Shown: piece after piece, positions 47,611 through 60,200 of the stretch
Numbering within the stretch: the stretch's first letter is position 1
How the letters are laid out: every line of letters starts with the position of its first letter
Assembly (NCBI GenBank): GCA_020466095.1
Contig: CM035807.1
Location: 13,805,007 to 13,869,006 of the forward strand
DNA length: 64,000 bases
Source: Chlorops oryzae
Taxonomy: Eukaryota; Arthropoda; Insecta; Diptera; Chloropidae
Direction of reading: 5' to 3'
The notes under the pieces: generated by a model
Told to the model about the DNA's origin: nothing
Seen by the model: only the letters and a program-made list of their open reading frames with translations
Databases searched by the model: none
Program-made: the position numbers and the translations under genes

Positions 47611-48278
47611 TTGCGCCCGTTTAGACGAGGATTAATCGTTCAACAAATTATCAGATTCCCTTTTAGCTTGTAAACACAGCAAAAATCTTCGTTCAACAAA
47701 TCCTTCAAATTTTATTTCGACGTTTCCCTTGGCGTAGGAACGATGTTAATAAAAACATAAAATCCTGATGCATCTCTCAAAAAGGATTGATATTCCGAAT
47801 GTATTGAACGCAATAACAACAATGCAATTTCAAAAACCAAAAAATATTTAATATTGCTTGGATACTTTTTTTTTTTTCATCAAATGATTTTAAAAGAGAG
47901 ATTGACCAGTTATAATTTTTTTTAAGAAATCAAAATAATCTCATTGCTTGATTTTTATTATTTTCCGTTCAAAAAAAAATCAAATTTCGAATTTAAAATT
48001 ATTAAAAAGCTAATTAAAGAAAAATATCAAAAAAGATGCCAAAAAAAAAAACATTAACAAAATTTTTAGCGAAGACATTCGAACCTTTCCGCTCGAAGCA
48101 AAAAATGTGAAGCAAATGTAAAAAATCGCACAAGGGTTGTTTTAAGTTTCACGCTAAGAATATTGGCACAAGGAGAATGCCGAGTACGTTCAACAAAAAC
48201 CTCTTCCTCTCCCCGCTAGCGTCTCTCCAACGAACTGCGTTTTGTTGAAACGTGTTAAGCACGTCTAAAACGGCGCTT
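47611..48278. mobile_element. MITE-like inverted-repeat element
   Basis: Left end TTGCGCCCGTTTAGACGAGG, right end on the other strand AAGCGCCGTTTTAGACGTGC; similarity continues to TCAACAAA about 35 bp in. The ends have diverged and no target duplication is clear. Confidence 0.55.
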
Positions 48279-48279
48279 G

Positions 48280-48834
48280 AGGTCTTTTACACTAGGGCAA
48301 TTATCGCCGGCAATTTTTTTCAAATTCTCTTTTGGAGTTGCCTTCGCTTTTACACGTATAAAAAAGATTGCCGAGCAATTTTTATTTTTTTGTCTGTTTT
48401 TGACGTTTGCCCTGTTCGCACAGGGTTGATTTTTGGAATAAATTAAAAAAACATAATTAAGTATCCTGATTTAGGGTTGATTTTAAGATTTTAAAAACGC
48501 GTCCTGGCATATTCCGGCGAATTAAAATTAATTAAAAGCTGGATTTTGTTGCATTAGCAAATTTGCTTTTCTATGCATTCGCGCGGCCATTCCCCGACAT
48601 TTGAAACTTTAAATTTTATATTTCCCGAAAATTCAGTTGTTAACCACCTCGAAGTAGAAAGCGAATGAAGCAAACGTCAAAAACCAGCTCGCAGCCATTT
48701 CACATTTGACCAAACGAAAGAGAGCAAAACGAATTGCCGAGTAGGCATTCGAAACGAGCAATTTTTCTCTACTCCCGCTTGCGTCTCGCCTCAAACGAAA
48801 AAAATCCGGCGATAATTGCCTAGTGTAAAAGGCC
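48280..48834. mobile_element. MITE-like element with TTTTACACTAGG ends
   Basis: Left AGGTCTTTTACACTAGGGCA then ATTATCGCCGG; right end on the other strand AGGCCTTTTACACTAGGCAA then TTATCGCCGG. About 30 bp of terminal inverted repeat, adjoining the previous element. A second end-like motif TAATGTAAAAGGCCTCATTTCG is at about 48938. Confidence 0.7.
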
Positions 48835-48985
48835 TAATTTCAGAGGCAGCGTATCATTGTATCATTTCAATTTAAAAGTATCCAATTTGATACAATTGTA
48901 TCCAAAACGGCAACGCTGTTGACGGTCAACTATTGACTAATGTAAAAGGCCTCATTTCGATAATGAAACACACTTTTGTGGGCTA

Positions 48986-49061
48986 AGTCGTCGTTCATAT
49001 TATGCGACAAGACAAGCGAGCGAAACGGTGGTTGTCTTGTCACATAATATGAACGACGACT
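48986..49061. repeat. 30-bp near-perfect hairpin with 16-base loop
   Basis: 48986-49015 and 49032-49061 are reverse complements with one mismatch in 30; the loop is GCGAGCGAAACGGTGG. It lies inside a region with outer weaker inverted repeats (AATGAAACAC near 48962; GTGTTTCATT near 49185), so it may be the core of a foldback element. Confidence 0.8.
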
Positions 49062-49198
49062 ATGGACGCGCGGGATGTGGTATGGGAGCGTTGTTTCTCT
49101 CTTGCCCCTGCGTCCCTTCCCATAGAAAATTTGTTTCATTACCGAATTGTCTTCGCGTGTAAATAGCGTATTGTCATGGAAATCGTGTTTCATTAGTC

Positions 49199-49653
49199 GG
49201 CTTCTACATTGAACGATTATCGACGCGATTTTCACAACGATTTTTTCAAATTCCCTTTTGAAATTGTCTTCTGTCGGTGTTCGCTTCTACACTACACGAT
49301 TTGCAAGCAACCCATTTATACTTTGTTGTGTTTTTCTTATGACATTCGTTTATTGGATTTATGCGAATTAAGTAAGTAAGTAATAAATTAAGAGTTGTGA
49401 CGCATTTTAAAATATATAAATTAAATTAGAATGGATTCAGACACTTCATAAAAAATTATTCGAACAATTCTCTGAAACTGTTTTCCGTTCTACGAACGGC
49501 GGGAAAGACAACTGTCAAAAATCGGATGGAAATCGACGACATGGCTAGTACAAACGATTTTGACCGCTTCACTTTCGTCTCTCCTCCCTTGCCTACAAAC
49601 GCAAAAATCGGTGAGTGCTGTTGGCCGACAATCGTCCAATGTAAAAGTAGACT
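49199..49653. mobile_element. Diverged MITE-like element
   Basis: GGCTTCTACATTGAACGATTATCG at the left is matched on the other strand by TACTTTTACATTGGACGATTGTCGG near 49620-49653. It is related in style to the TTTTACACTAGG element. No target duplication resolved. Confidence 0.45.
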
Positions 49654-51247
49654 TATCGAAATGTCTACGTGTAAATGGCCTCCTTGAATCAATCTATCGA
49701 TATTATTTTACCACCCCTACCTCGACCATTTTGGCATTTTTGCCGCTAACATCTCGTGTTGGTTTCGCATCATTCGGCGTAGATCTTTCGTGAAGTTCGT
49801 ATGTTTGTACTCGGTTGGAAATAAAAGATTTAATTAATGGCTAAAGTGAAAGAGTTTGGGCGATTTCTCATTTTATGCGGTTGTTTTTTAATGGATTGTG
49901 AAATATAAAATGCCCTAAACTTTTAAATCGTAAAAAAAACCCGAACTCATAAAACAGAGTTTCCGCTGCGAGTTTATTTAGCACCAAATTGAAATAGTAC
50001 GTTTTAAAATGTGCTTAAAAAATTCAAAAGGAAATCTGTACAATTATAAAAAACGAAAAAAAAACAATGCTTTTGGAGATCTTTCATTTTGCGCGGTCGT
50101 TTTTTTATTGTTTGAAAAGATAATCCACAAACAAAAAACTAAAAACTTACCCCAAAACAATCATTAAAGGAACGAATTAGTTCCACACGAAGCAAAGGGA
50201 CGTCATATAAAATATTCCGAATTTTCTTCGTGCGCGGTCGTTTTTTTATGGATTTGAAAATGAAAACCAAAAGACCGTTAGATTGCTTAATCTTAAAATG
50301 ATGAAAAGGGACATAAAATTAAAAATCTTGCGAACTCTCATTGTGTGCGGACGTTTTTAAATGGATTGCGAAGATTAGGATTTAAGCAGTAGTCATTAAG
50401 AATAGAAGGACGAAGGAAAACGTTTGCATAATTTGGTAAAATTTCATTACCGGCGGTTGTAAAATAGATTTAAGTAAAATGCGGGAAAACTCTCCTTGCG
50501 CGTGGTAACTTTTCAAAAAGATGGTAGAATATGAAAGGCAGCTCAAGACAGTCACAGGTAAGCAGTTCTTCGCTTTTGTTTAATAGTAATTATTCAATAA
50601 CAAAATGGCGGTCAAATTCAAAATGGCCTCAGCCAAGCCAAGTAATCCAGAAACCGCGTGCAACTCTCAAACGTCACAGTACTTTTTCTACACAATTTAG
50701 TACAGTAAATCACAACACTGTCCTCTAGCCTCACATAGGCAACCCAAATTTTAATTTGTCGATACTTCTTTGTGTGTTTAGAGTGGTGGTAAGTCGCATT
50801 TTCGGGAACGATTTCTTTATTAATGCAGTTGTTGGGAAATAATAGAAATTGAAAACAAAAGAATGAATTATAATCAAAACTGAACAATTTAAAACCAAGA
50901 GAGTTGAACCACGATTCGCCACTCGAATAATTGTAAACCTTAAAACACGTATGTATACGGAATGTGCCACTATCGATTTTTCATTTTGCATTGAGATCGA
51001 ATGTAGAAGATGAAAAATAATTTGATGGGTGTTTACAGGAATTCAACACAAATCGTTATCATCATCGGTTTTTATTTATTTTTTTTTTGTTTTACAGTCT
51101 TACACTATCGAATGTTTTTGTCTCTCAATGATTCATTGCTCTTCAATTGAATATTATGAATCCATATGTTAACGAATTTCTTTTCATTTCAGCCAAGTCC
51201 CCGTTGTTTTGTCTCATTGAGTCGGAAGAAACTCCTCAATTGAAAAA

Positions 51248-54200
51248 ATGGCGTCTCTTTTCCGAAGTGAGGAAATGACTTTATGCCAATTGTTTTTGCA
51301 AAGTGAAGCTGCCTACGCCTGCGTCTCGGAATTGGGTGAATTGGGATTAGTGCAGTTCAGAGACGTAAGTAGAAAGTCTGCAAGAAGTGTCGGCGGTGAT
51401 GACGATTATGTTGTCATTGGTGATTTTCCCTTATAGTTGAATCCGGATGTTAATGCTTTCCAACGCAAGTTCGTTAATGAAGTGCGTCGCTGCGATGAAA
51501 TGGAACGAAAATTGCGTTATTTGGAAAAGGAAATTAAAAAAGATGGCATACCCATGCTGGATACTGGTGAAAGTCCAGAGGCACCCCAGCCAAGGGAAAT
51601 GATTGATCTTGAGGTAATTCGATATTGAACAAAATACTGCAGTTCCGTTCCAACTTAACTGATTCATACAGGCGCGATTTCGTTTCATTCCAAGAAAATT
51701 TAAAGCTAAATAGAAACAAAAGCTAATTATAAAAGTATTATAACGATTTTTAAAAATCAAATTTAGAATTTTTAGTTTCTCACTTAAGCGGGGACGAATT
51801 GAATTAAGTTTTATATGAACATAGCTAATTTATTATTGGTTTAGGCAACTTTTGAAAAACTTGAAAATGAGCTTCGAGAAGTCAATCAGAATGCCGAAGC
51901 TCTAAAGCGTAACTTCTTGGAGTTGACAGAATTGAAGCATATTTTACGAAAAACACAAGTTTTCTTCGATGAGGTAAGTGTTTTATTTATTTTTTTTTTG
52001 ATATCTTAAACAATAACCCATTTGAAAGTAAAATGAATCAATAATCTGTCTAACATAATCCTTTTTGGCTTCGGTGTTTTATTTTTTGTTTGTTTCTTAA
52101 TTATTATTAATTAAATTGTTACTTCTTTCCGAATACACTTTATTTTCGAAATGATAATTTAAGATACTTCATAGCTTTCTTTCTCCTGTTTTCTTTTCAC
52201 TTCTTCTTTTACAAATAACCAATTTCTTGAATTTTTCTCTTATTTGTACATAACTTTTTAGTTTCCATTGTATAGACACAAATTGTAAATAAAAGAAAGA
52301 TACCACCAGCCTTAACAGCTATCTGCATATTCAGCTTAGATCTTCTAAGAATTCAGTCAATATGTGCATTTTAATGAATATTGACAATTTTTTTTTTTTT
52401 TTTGTTTTCTCCAGATAAAAATAAAAACAATTTTTTGTTTGAATTTTTACTCCAAGCGAAAATATAAAAATAAAAGCTTTTAAAAGGCACTTTCATGTTC
52501 GAAATGGTGAAAAATTTTTCATAAAAAAAAAAGAAAGATTTGTGTTAAATCGTGCGTTAAAAAATAAAACAAGAATATTCATTCACTTATATAATATTCA
52601 TCCATTTTAATAATAGACTAACTTCAGACATAACATGTATTGTTTTCAATAAAGATTATACCTACGTGGAGCTTTTTAAATTATAAGTAAAAGATAAGAT
52701 ACACAGGAAAAATTAAATCAAAATAAAATTAAAAATATTACTTAATTAGCTCAAGCTCAGCACATTTTTTCGTATTATGTAATAAGAAATAATTTTAACC
52801 CGAAATAACCCTCCAATGCCATATGGTAACGCTACATACTGGTGTTCTTCTTTACAAAAAACCTTTGGTTTCTTTATCCTATGTGTTACCCACGACAAAT
52901 CATTAGGAGCTTTTTCGTTTGAATATTATGTTTTACCACAAAACATTTTTCGGAGCTCCCTACCGGGTTAATATATAAAATGAAAACAAATCAAGTTTCT
53001 TAAGAATCCAAAACCCAACTCAAACTTAATAAACGACAACTTCTTGTGTAGGAATATGATTTCGAGTCCATCGACATCAAGTTTGCAGTGGGTCTCTTAT
53101 CAAGGGTTTCCTAAGTGTTAAAAACCGGTTTCTATAAAATAATAAAAACATATTACAGCTTTCATTCCATTTTAGTAAAACAGAAATAGTGGGTTTTTGC
53201 AGCATTCGTTTTTTTTTTTTACGAAATAGGAAGTTTTTCGAAATGGGAAATAAGCTGTCAAAATTTATATGTGCAAAATATTTTAACGAAAGTGGCAAAC
53301 TTTCGTTTTTTTTTTAGTAGAAGTTTTTATGGGAAATAAACATAAATTTTAGGCAAAATTACGAAGTGGCTATTCGTTAGTAAGAGGTGGAGTCGTTCAT
53401 TCAACGAACTTACGAAGACATTTTGCGAAGCCTGCATGATTCCCACTAATATGTTTGAAATGTAAATAAATTGTTCGGAAAAAGTATTATAAATTGAAAA
53501 TACTGGATATTGATTTTCATTGCTTTTTAAAAATATTTTTCTTTCGATTTACTTATTTACTTTTCAACTTTTCCAAGGCAAGTTGGGACGGACATCAAAG
53601 TATACCGTGGTCCAGTTTGGCATCTATCCTTTTTCGTTCTCATTAAAAATTATGCCTTTACTTTGAAAGTATGCCGCCATGCTTTTGAGGTTAATATCTT
53701 TAGTTCATAAATTTTCATTTTTAACTTTGTGTTAAAACGCATTAAATCAGTGGCTTGGACGAAACTTAATAAAATTTCTGTACAATCTGTACTTTCTAAA
53801 TTGTGGTTTTAAAGTAATCACATTTCTAATTTCATTTTTATATAAAAAAAACTTTTTTCATAGAAATAAAAATGAATGTCACGCTTGTATGAACGAGAAA
53901 ATTGCACTTTTAGAAGCTGCTTTTGAATTAAACCTTTTATTAGATTGTTCTTTATAATTTATCCCATATTGAAAAATATATGATTGCGTTTCGTAAACCA
54001 ATACGTGCTGAATGTCGAGAACTTTTGTTGATGGTATTTCGTTCATAAGGAAAATGGGGAGCAACCCACAAAAAAAAAAAAGTGATGGGTTACAATGATG
54101 GCACACTAGGTCAACCACAGTACCCCATTTCACGATATCTATAAAGAGAATCAACGTAAAATTGTCAAATAAGTACCGGCATTTTTGACTGGATTGTTGT

Positions 54201-57200
54201 GTTGAGTTGGTTGTTAAAAAGAATGTGAAACACTGGAAATTTTTTTTAGCACTTTCTGTCGTATACTCCACCTAGGAGCGCGGTGTGTTATTAGAACTGA
54301 GCTTTATCTAATTTATATGTCAAACACCTATTATCAGCACAATATTTCATTTTGTTACCTTCAACTTAACATTAAGGAGTGCTAGATATTTGTTTGGAGA
54401 AAACATGTTAAGAGACTCGTAGTGGAAAAACAGAACACACACACAACCACACAAAAACATACAGAAAACGCCTTCCTTAAATGCTTCATAACACTTTTTG
54501 TTGTTTTCGTTAAAATTTATTTTAAAAGATTTTGGGAGAAACTGCATTCAAATCGCTTCAAATTAAGGGATACATATCTGTTATTCCAATTCTTTTCAAA
54601 TTTTTTTTTTTATTTTTTTTTAATTTTAATTATGATTATTTCTATATTTATAATTTCACCCCAATTTATTTCGATTTTGTTACTTTTCGTTTCGTTTTCG
54701 GTTATCTTCGTTTATTTTGCGATCGCTCGTTTGCACCAATATCATGCGATCAATGTCTACTCGTGATCCCTATAAAAATTATGCCAAAATCGCAAAAAAA
54801 AAAAAAAAAAAAAAAAATTATTGCTCAACATCAGGCATTGCCCTCTGTATCCTATAATACTCATTCTTATAAATCGCGTCGCTATCAACAGATGGCAGAT
54901 AACCAGAACGAGGACGAGCAAGCCCAACTATTGGGCGAGGAAGGTGTGCGTGCTAGCCAGCCCGGACAAAATCTGAAACTTGGGTAAATATTCTGATAGA
55001 AACGCTTAGATACAGTCAAGAGTATAAAGCAAAAGTACAAGTTCAAGTCAAGTCGAACATCAGAATGTTTAGGGTACATTTTGAAACAAAAAGTTCATCA
55101 ATCGAGTTAAACGGGAAAATGCACATATTGTCTTTTATAGTAAAACATATCATGGTTACGGCAATGGTGGTAGCTCATAATCCTAAATCATGTATTTCTC
55201 AAGCGAAAATTAAATGATTTAGTGTACATTTTAAATAATGTTAAATTGTTTAAGGGAAAATGTGCATCATTTCTATAGTAAAGCATATATGTCATGAGTT
55301 ACGGCAATGGTGGTAGCGTTCATAAATCCTAAATCAATTATTGCTCCTAAGCTAGAAAATTAATAAATGAAATATGTATACGTACGTATGTATATGTAAA
55401 ATTGTTATATGGTGAAAGCTAGAAAGCTGTGCATCCAATTAACCCAATCGTGCATATTGAAGTCATCAATGAGTATCGCCCTGATATTAGTATCTCGAAG
55501 GTTTATTTATCGTGTTAAATGTTTGTCTCAACTAATGTGCTCCGTCAAAAAAAATTTACAATAAAATAATTGTTATGAAAAAGGCTTTCTAATTTAAGTT
55601 CATACATTATGAAAATTTTCATTAAATCTTGAATAGGCAGCCCACTAAGGTCTAAGTAACACAACGGAATCCATGACACGTGCCCTAATCGCTGACGATA
55701 TTCGAACAGGTCACTCAATGAGTACATGATGCCTAACTTGGGTTCGTATTACATTTAGACTATTCAGGTTGCTTTAATTTAATATATAAAACTATTCTAA
55801 ATCATAACTTAATTGCCGAGTTAACTTTATGCGTTAGTTCTTATCAGGATGCACCCAAATTGGCTCTTAAACAAAGGATTGCAAAGGGCTCAATAAAAAT
55901 TCTAGTTAGAAATTTCAATTAATAGTTTTGGTATTCATAGAGTATAAATAATGTGTTATATAGCTGGATTGCGCCGATGCTTAATGCGGTTAGGCTTTAT
56001 GCAAAAACGGAAGCGATTAAGATCTTGTTTTTCCTTGATTTAATTTTTGATACGCCTCTGATTGTCGGATTTTTTTTATTTTTTTTTATTTTTTATTTTG
56101 CTTATCAATTTTTTTTCTTGTACTTTATCGTAGGCAGGCGAGTTTAAAATTTAAATTTTTTTTTTTTTAGAAATGTGTTAAACCAGTAGGTATAAGTCCA
56201 AACCATTTTCTGACTTTTGCATTCTACGACGTTGTACTCAATTTGTTAGCACAAATATGATTTGTAATGAAAATAATAATCAGTTCTCATACCATTCATC
56301 CAAAATATGCATACATATCTATAAAAAAAAAAAATTATATAAATTCCAAATTCTAACAAAAAATCTATTCTATGTTGATTCGCTTTCGATTTCTTCTCCA
56401 CTGCGGAAACTCTAGTTTCTCAAGAAGATCGGCAGAACAGGAAGAATATTATCCGTGGTCGGTATTGTTTTCAAATTAATTTATATTCAAATCTTTGTTC
56501 CCATGTCACACAAGTCCAAATGAGACTTCATTTTTATGTTTATTACGTTTTTTATTCTTATTTTTTTTGTGCATAAACATTTAAAAATTATGTTTAAAGA
56601 ATTAAACAAAAAAAAAAAACAATTCCCATCTGTGTGCTCCCATTTGTTCACTTCATCGATGCTACTAAATAAATTAACATTAAGAAGAAACTTGTACTTT
56701 TGCTTTCGACAATTTTCACCGAACTGAAAAGTTTAATTTAATTAAAAAATCTTTTAAAAGAAAAACGACTTATAATTTTTCCAATTTTTTAATTGAAAAG
56801 CTTTGTTGCTGGTGTTATTTTACGCGAAAAATTACCTGCCTTTGAGCGTATGCTGTGGCGTGCCTGTCGAGGTAATGTCTTCTTACGGCAAGCGATGATC
56901 GAATCACCATTGGAAGATCCATCAAATGTAAGTATTTTGATTTGAAATTTTAATACTTTAAGAATTATTCTATGAAAATGTATTGTAATGAAATGAATAT
57001 TTAGATGAATAAGCCATAAGGAAATTGCATTCTGTTCCAAATCCCAAATTAGCGATATTTGTCGTTTGGACCCAAATTTTCTTATACATATACATACTAC
57101 TTAAAAAAGTCCATGAGAAACGATATTTGATGTAATAAGCAAAATACTTCTGCTTCTATTACATAGCTGAATCCAAATTTGAGCTCTATGTAGTTCCATT

Positions 57201-60200
57201 GGGTCTAGGGTTCGCCATAACAGCATAAAAGAAGCCCAAAAATTCGAAAATGCTTTTGAGGTGATTGCTAAATCTGGACCCGATGGGGATATGTAGACCT
57301 CGAATTTGGATTTAGCAACCCCGAAACGACAGATTAAACATAAGACCCCTCAGGTAGGAAAGTATTTTGTTTTTATTTTTAGGGTTATGTAATAAAAAAT
57401 TAAAAAAAAATTTTTTTTAATCACCTAGTTTTTGGGTTCGCTGAATCCGAATTTGAGGTCTTTGGACACCTATCTGTTCCACATTCGGCTATAACCACAA
57501 TAAAGCATACTCCAGCGGGGGTTTTCGGTTTCTTTTTTGAGGCTATGGCGAATCCCAGAACCGATTGTGGATCCTTTGACACCGTATTTTTTTTTTTTTT
57601 TTTTTGCTGTCATTAGTTGTGATGAAAAATGTTTGTGTACTAGAATGAATGCTCGCTTTTCGGGTATCTAAATTTTTTTATATATGAATATGGATTTCTG
57701 ATCGCTTCCTCTTAATTATTAATTAAACTAATAGAGTTCCGAAAAGCATTCGTTGTACATATAAATATAGAGCCCTTTTAGCGTTTGGTAATTTAAAACA
57801 CCAATATTCTCATGATTGATTAATTTTTTCCTTTTCAGGGTGATCAAGTGTTCAAATCGGTTTTCATAATATTCTTTCAAGGAGATCAGTTGAAAACACG
57901 TGTCAAGAAAATATGCGAAGGTTTCCGTGCCACTTTATATCCATGCCCCGAAGCGCCCGCCGATCGGCGCGAAATGGCAATGGGTGTAATGACGCGCATT
58001 GAAGATTTGAATACCGTATTGGGACAAACGCAAGATCATCGCCATCGTGTGCTTGTGGCCGCTGCAAAGAATTTAAAGAACTGGTTCGTCAAAGTACGCA
58101 AAATCAAAGCGATCTATCACACATTGAATTTGTTCAATTTGGATGTAACACAAAAATGTTTAATTGCTGAATGTTGGGTACCTCTATTGGATACCGAAAC
58201 GATTCAACTGGCCTTGCGTCGTGGTACTGAACGTTCTGGTTCGTCGGTGCCACCGATTTTGAATCGTATGCAAACATTTGAGAATCCACCGACCTACAAT
58301 CGAACAAATAAATTTACTAAAGCATTTCAAGCGTTAATTGATGCTTACGGTGTGGCAACGTATCGGGAAATGAATCCGGCACCATACACAATCATAACGT
58401 TTCCATTTCTGTTCGCTGTTATGTTTGGCGATTTGGGACACGGTGCAATTATGATGCTCTTTGGCTTATGGATGATACGTAAAGAGAAAGGTTTGGCTGC
58501 ACAGAAGACCGATAATGAAATTTGGAATATATTCTTTGGCGGACGCTATATAATATTTCTAATGGGAGCATTTTCAATGTACACTGGTCTTATATACAAT
58601 GATATATTCTCGAAATCGTTAAATATATTCGGTTCGCATTGGCAAGTCAACTATAATAAATCGACGATCCTGGAGAACAAATTCTTGCAATTGAATCCAG
58701 AATTCGATGACTACAAAGGTACACCGTATCCGTTTGGAATGGATCCAATTTGGCAAGTTGCTAACGCAAATAAGATTATTTTCCAAAATGCCTACAAAAT
58801 GAAAATTTCAATTATATTTGGAGTGATTCATATGATATTTGGAGTTACAATGAGTTGGCATAATCACACGTATTTTAAGAATCGTCTCTCATTGTTATAC
58901 GAGTTCATTCCACAAATGGTATTTCTGGTCTCTCTGTTTTTCTACATGGTGTTACTGATGTTCACGAAATGGCATACTTATTCAGCTAGTACTAAAGGTA
59001 AGAAAAAATAATTTTTTTTTTTTGTGATTTCTGAGATAATGGGATACTAGGTACCAGTGAATATCTCACAAAAAAAAAAAAAAAAAAAATTACAGACGCT
59101 TTTAGGTATCCAGTCAGGTGGTAAAGTCACGATCCAAGCAGATGGTTAAAATATGGCCAGACATTTTAAGCAAGAGATATTAGCCTAGCATTAAACAGAT
59201 TCCGTATACTTTTGCAAAATTAACTTCATATAATATGCCTTTTCTTGTTCTAGGACGCTTCTCCGCTACGTGTGCACCATCGATTTTGATAACTTTTATT
59301 GATATGGTGCTTTTCAATACGCCCAAACCGGTACCCGAACCATGTGACCCGTATATGTACGCAGGTCAATCGTTCTTCCAAAAGTTACTTGTTCTAATTG
59401 CCGTAGCCTGCATACCAATAATGTTGCTAGGAAAGCCAATGCAGATAAAGAAGCAAAGGAAACAGAGAAACGTAAGTAGTCAACGTCCAAAGAACGAAAA
59501 GAGTCATTTTAAGAAACAGATCAAGAAAATATATTCGCCACATTATATTCGTAAAGAGCACAAAGTTCATCAGGCACTTCACCACATTCATTTTTTACAT
59601 TGCCAAAAATAAAATTGAGTTGTAAAGGAAATTTTGCATATGCCAATAGATAGAACATTTTCAAAACACTTAAAATGTGTAGCCCACAAAAACAGGTTAA
59701 CAGTCCAATTCTAAATATTCTCGGGGAATTTTTCCTTTGCGGATTTGAAAAAAAAATTCTCCCGTTCGATACACACTGGGAAGGAAATACTTATAAGGGG
59801 AGCAAGAAACTCCAACCTTTTATAGCAAAACGTGTCGCATTTTTCTTTATATTGAAGCTTAAAACACTCCCTTTCTCCGCGGAGAAAAATTTTGAGGGGA
59901 ACCATTCTCGGGAATATTGATTAACAGCCGGTTTCACCAAAAAATTTTATCGGAACTTAAATTAAAATTAATTTTAATTTAGTTTTTTATTTAAATTGAA
60001 ATTTAATTATTTTGTGTTTCACCAAGATTTGAATTTGACACATGAGAAAAGTGGCAGCACTTGCGAAATCAGCTGATTTTTTTTAAATTGAACATGGAGG
60101 GAAATGTGCGAACAAAGAATTTTTCGGAAGAGGAAATATAAATTTTACTTAATTTAGTGAAGAGGCAAAAGGGTGTCTTGGAAAATAAAAAAAACGGGAA

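Larger units (their letters stand above)
47228..51247. other. Divergent dgt6/Vha100-1 promoter region, MITE-dense
   Basis: Head-to-head spacer. Near dgt6 are ATCGATAG (about 47310) and ATCGAT motifs (about 47527, 47577), possible DREF/BEAF-type sites. From 47611 to about 49700 it is mostly inverted-repeat elements. On the Vha100-1 side, a CACAG|GTAAGCAG donor-like site at about 50557 and TTTCAG at about 51193 could bound a 5' untranslated intron. CAATGAG/TTAGTC initiators could not be fixed. Confidence 0.4.

Noticed and set aside
54422..54891. Open frames 54422-54766 and 54532-54987 as a gene
   Set aside because: They run through T- and A-rich intron sequence; only the part after 54892 (or 54835) is Vha100-1 exon 4.
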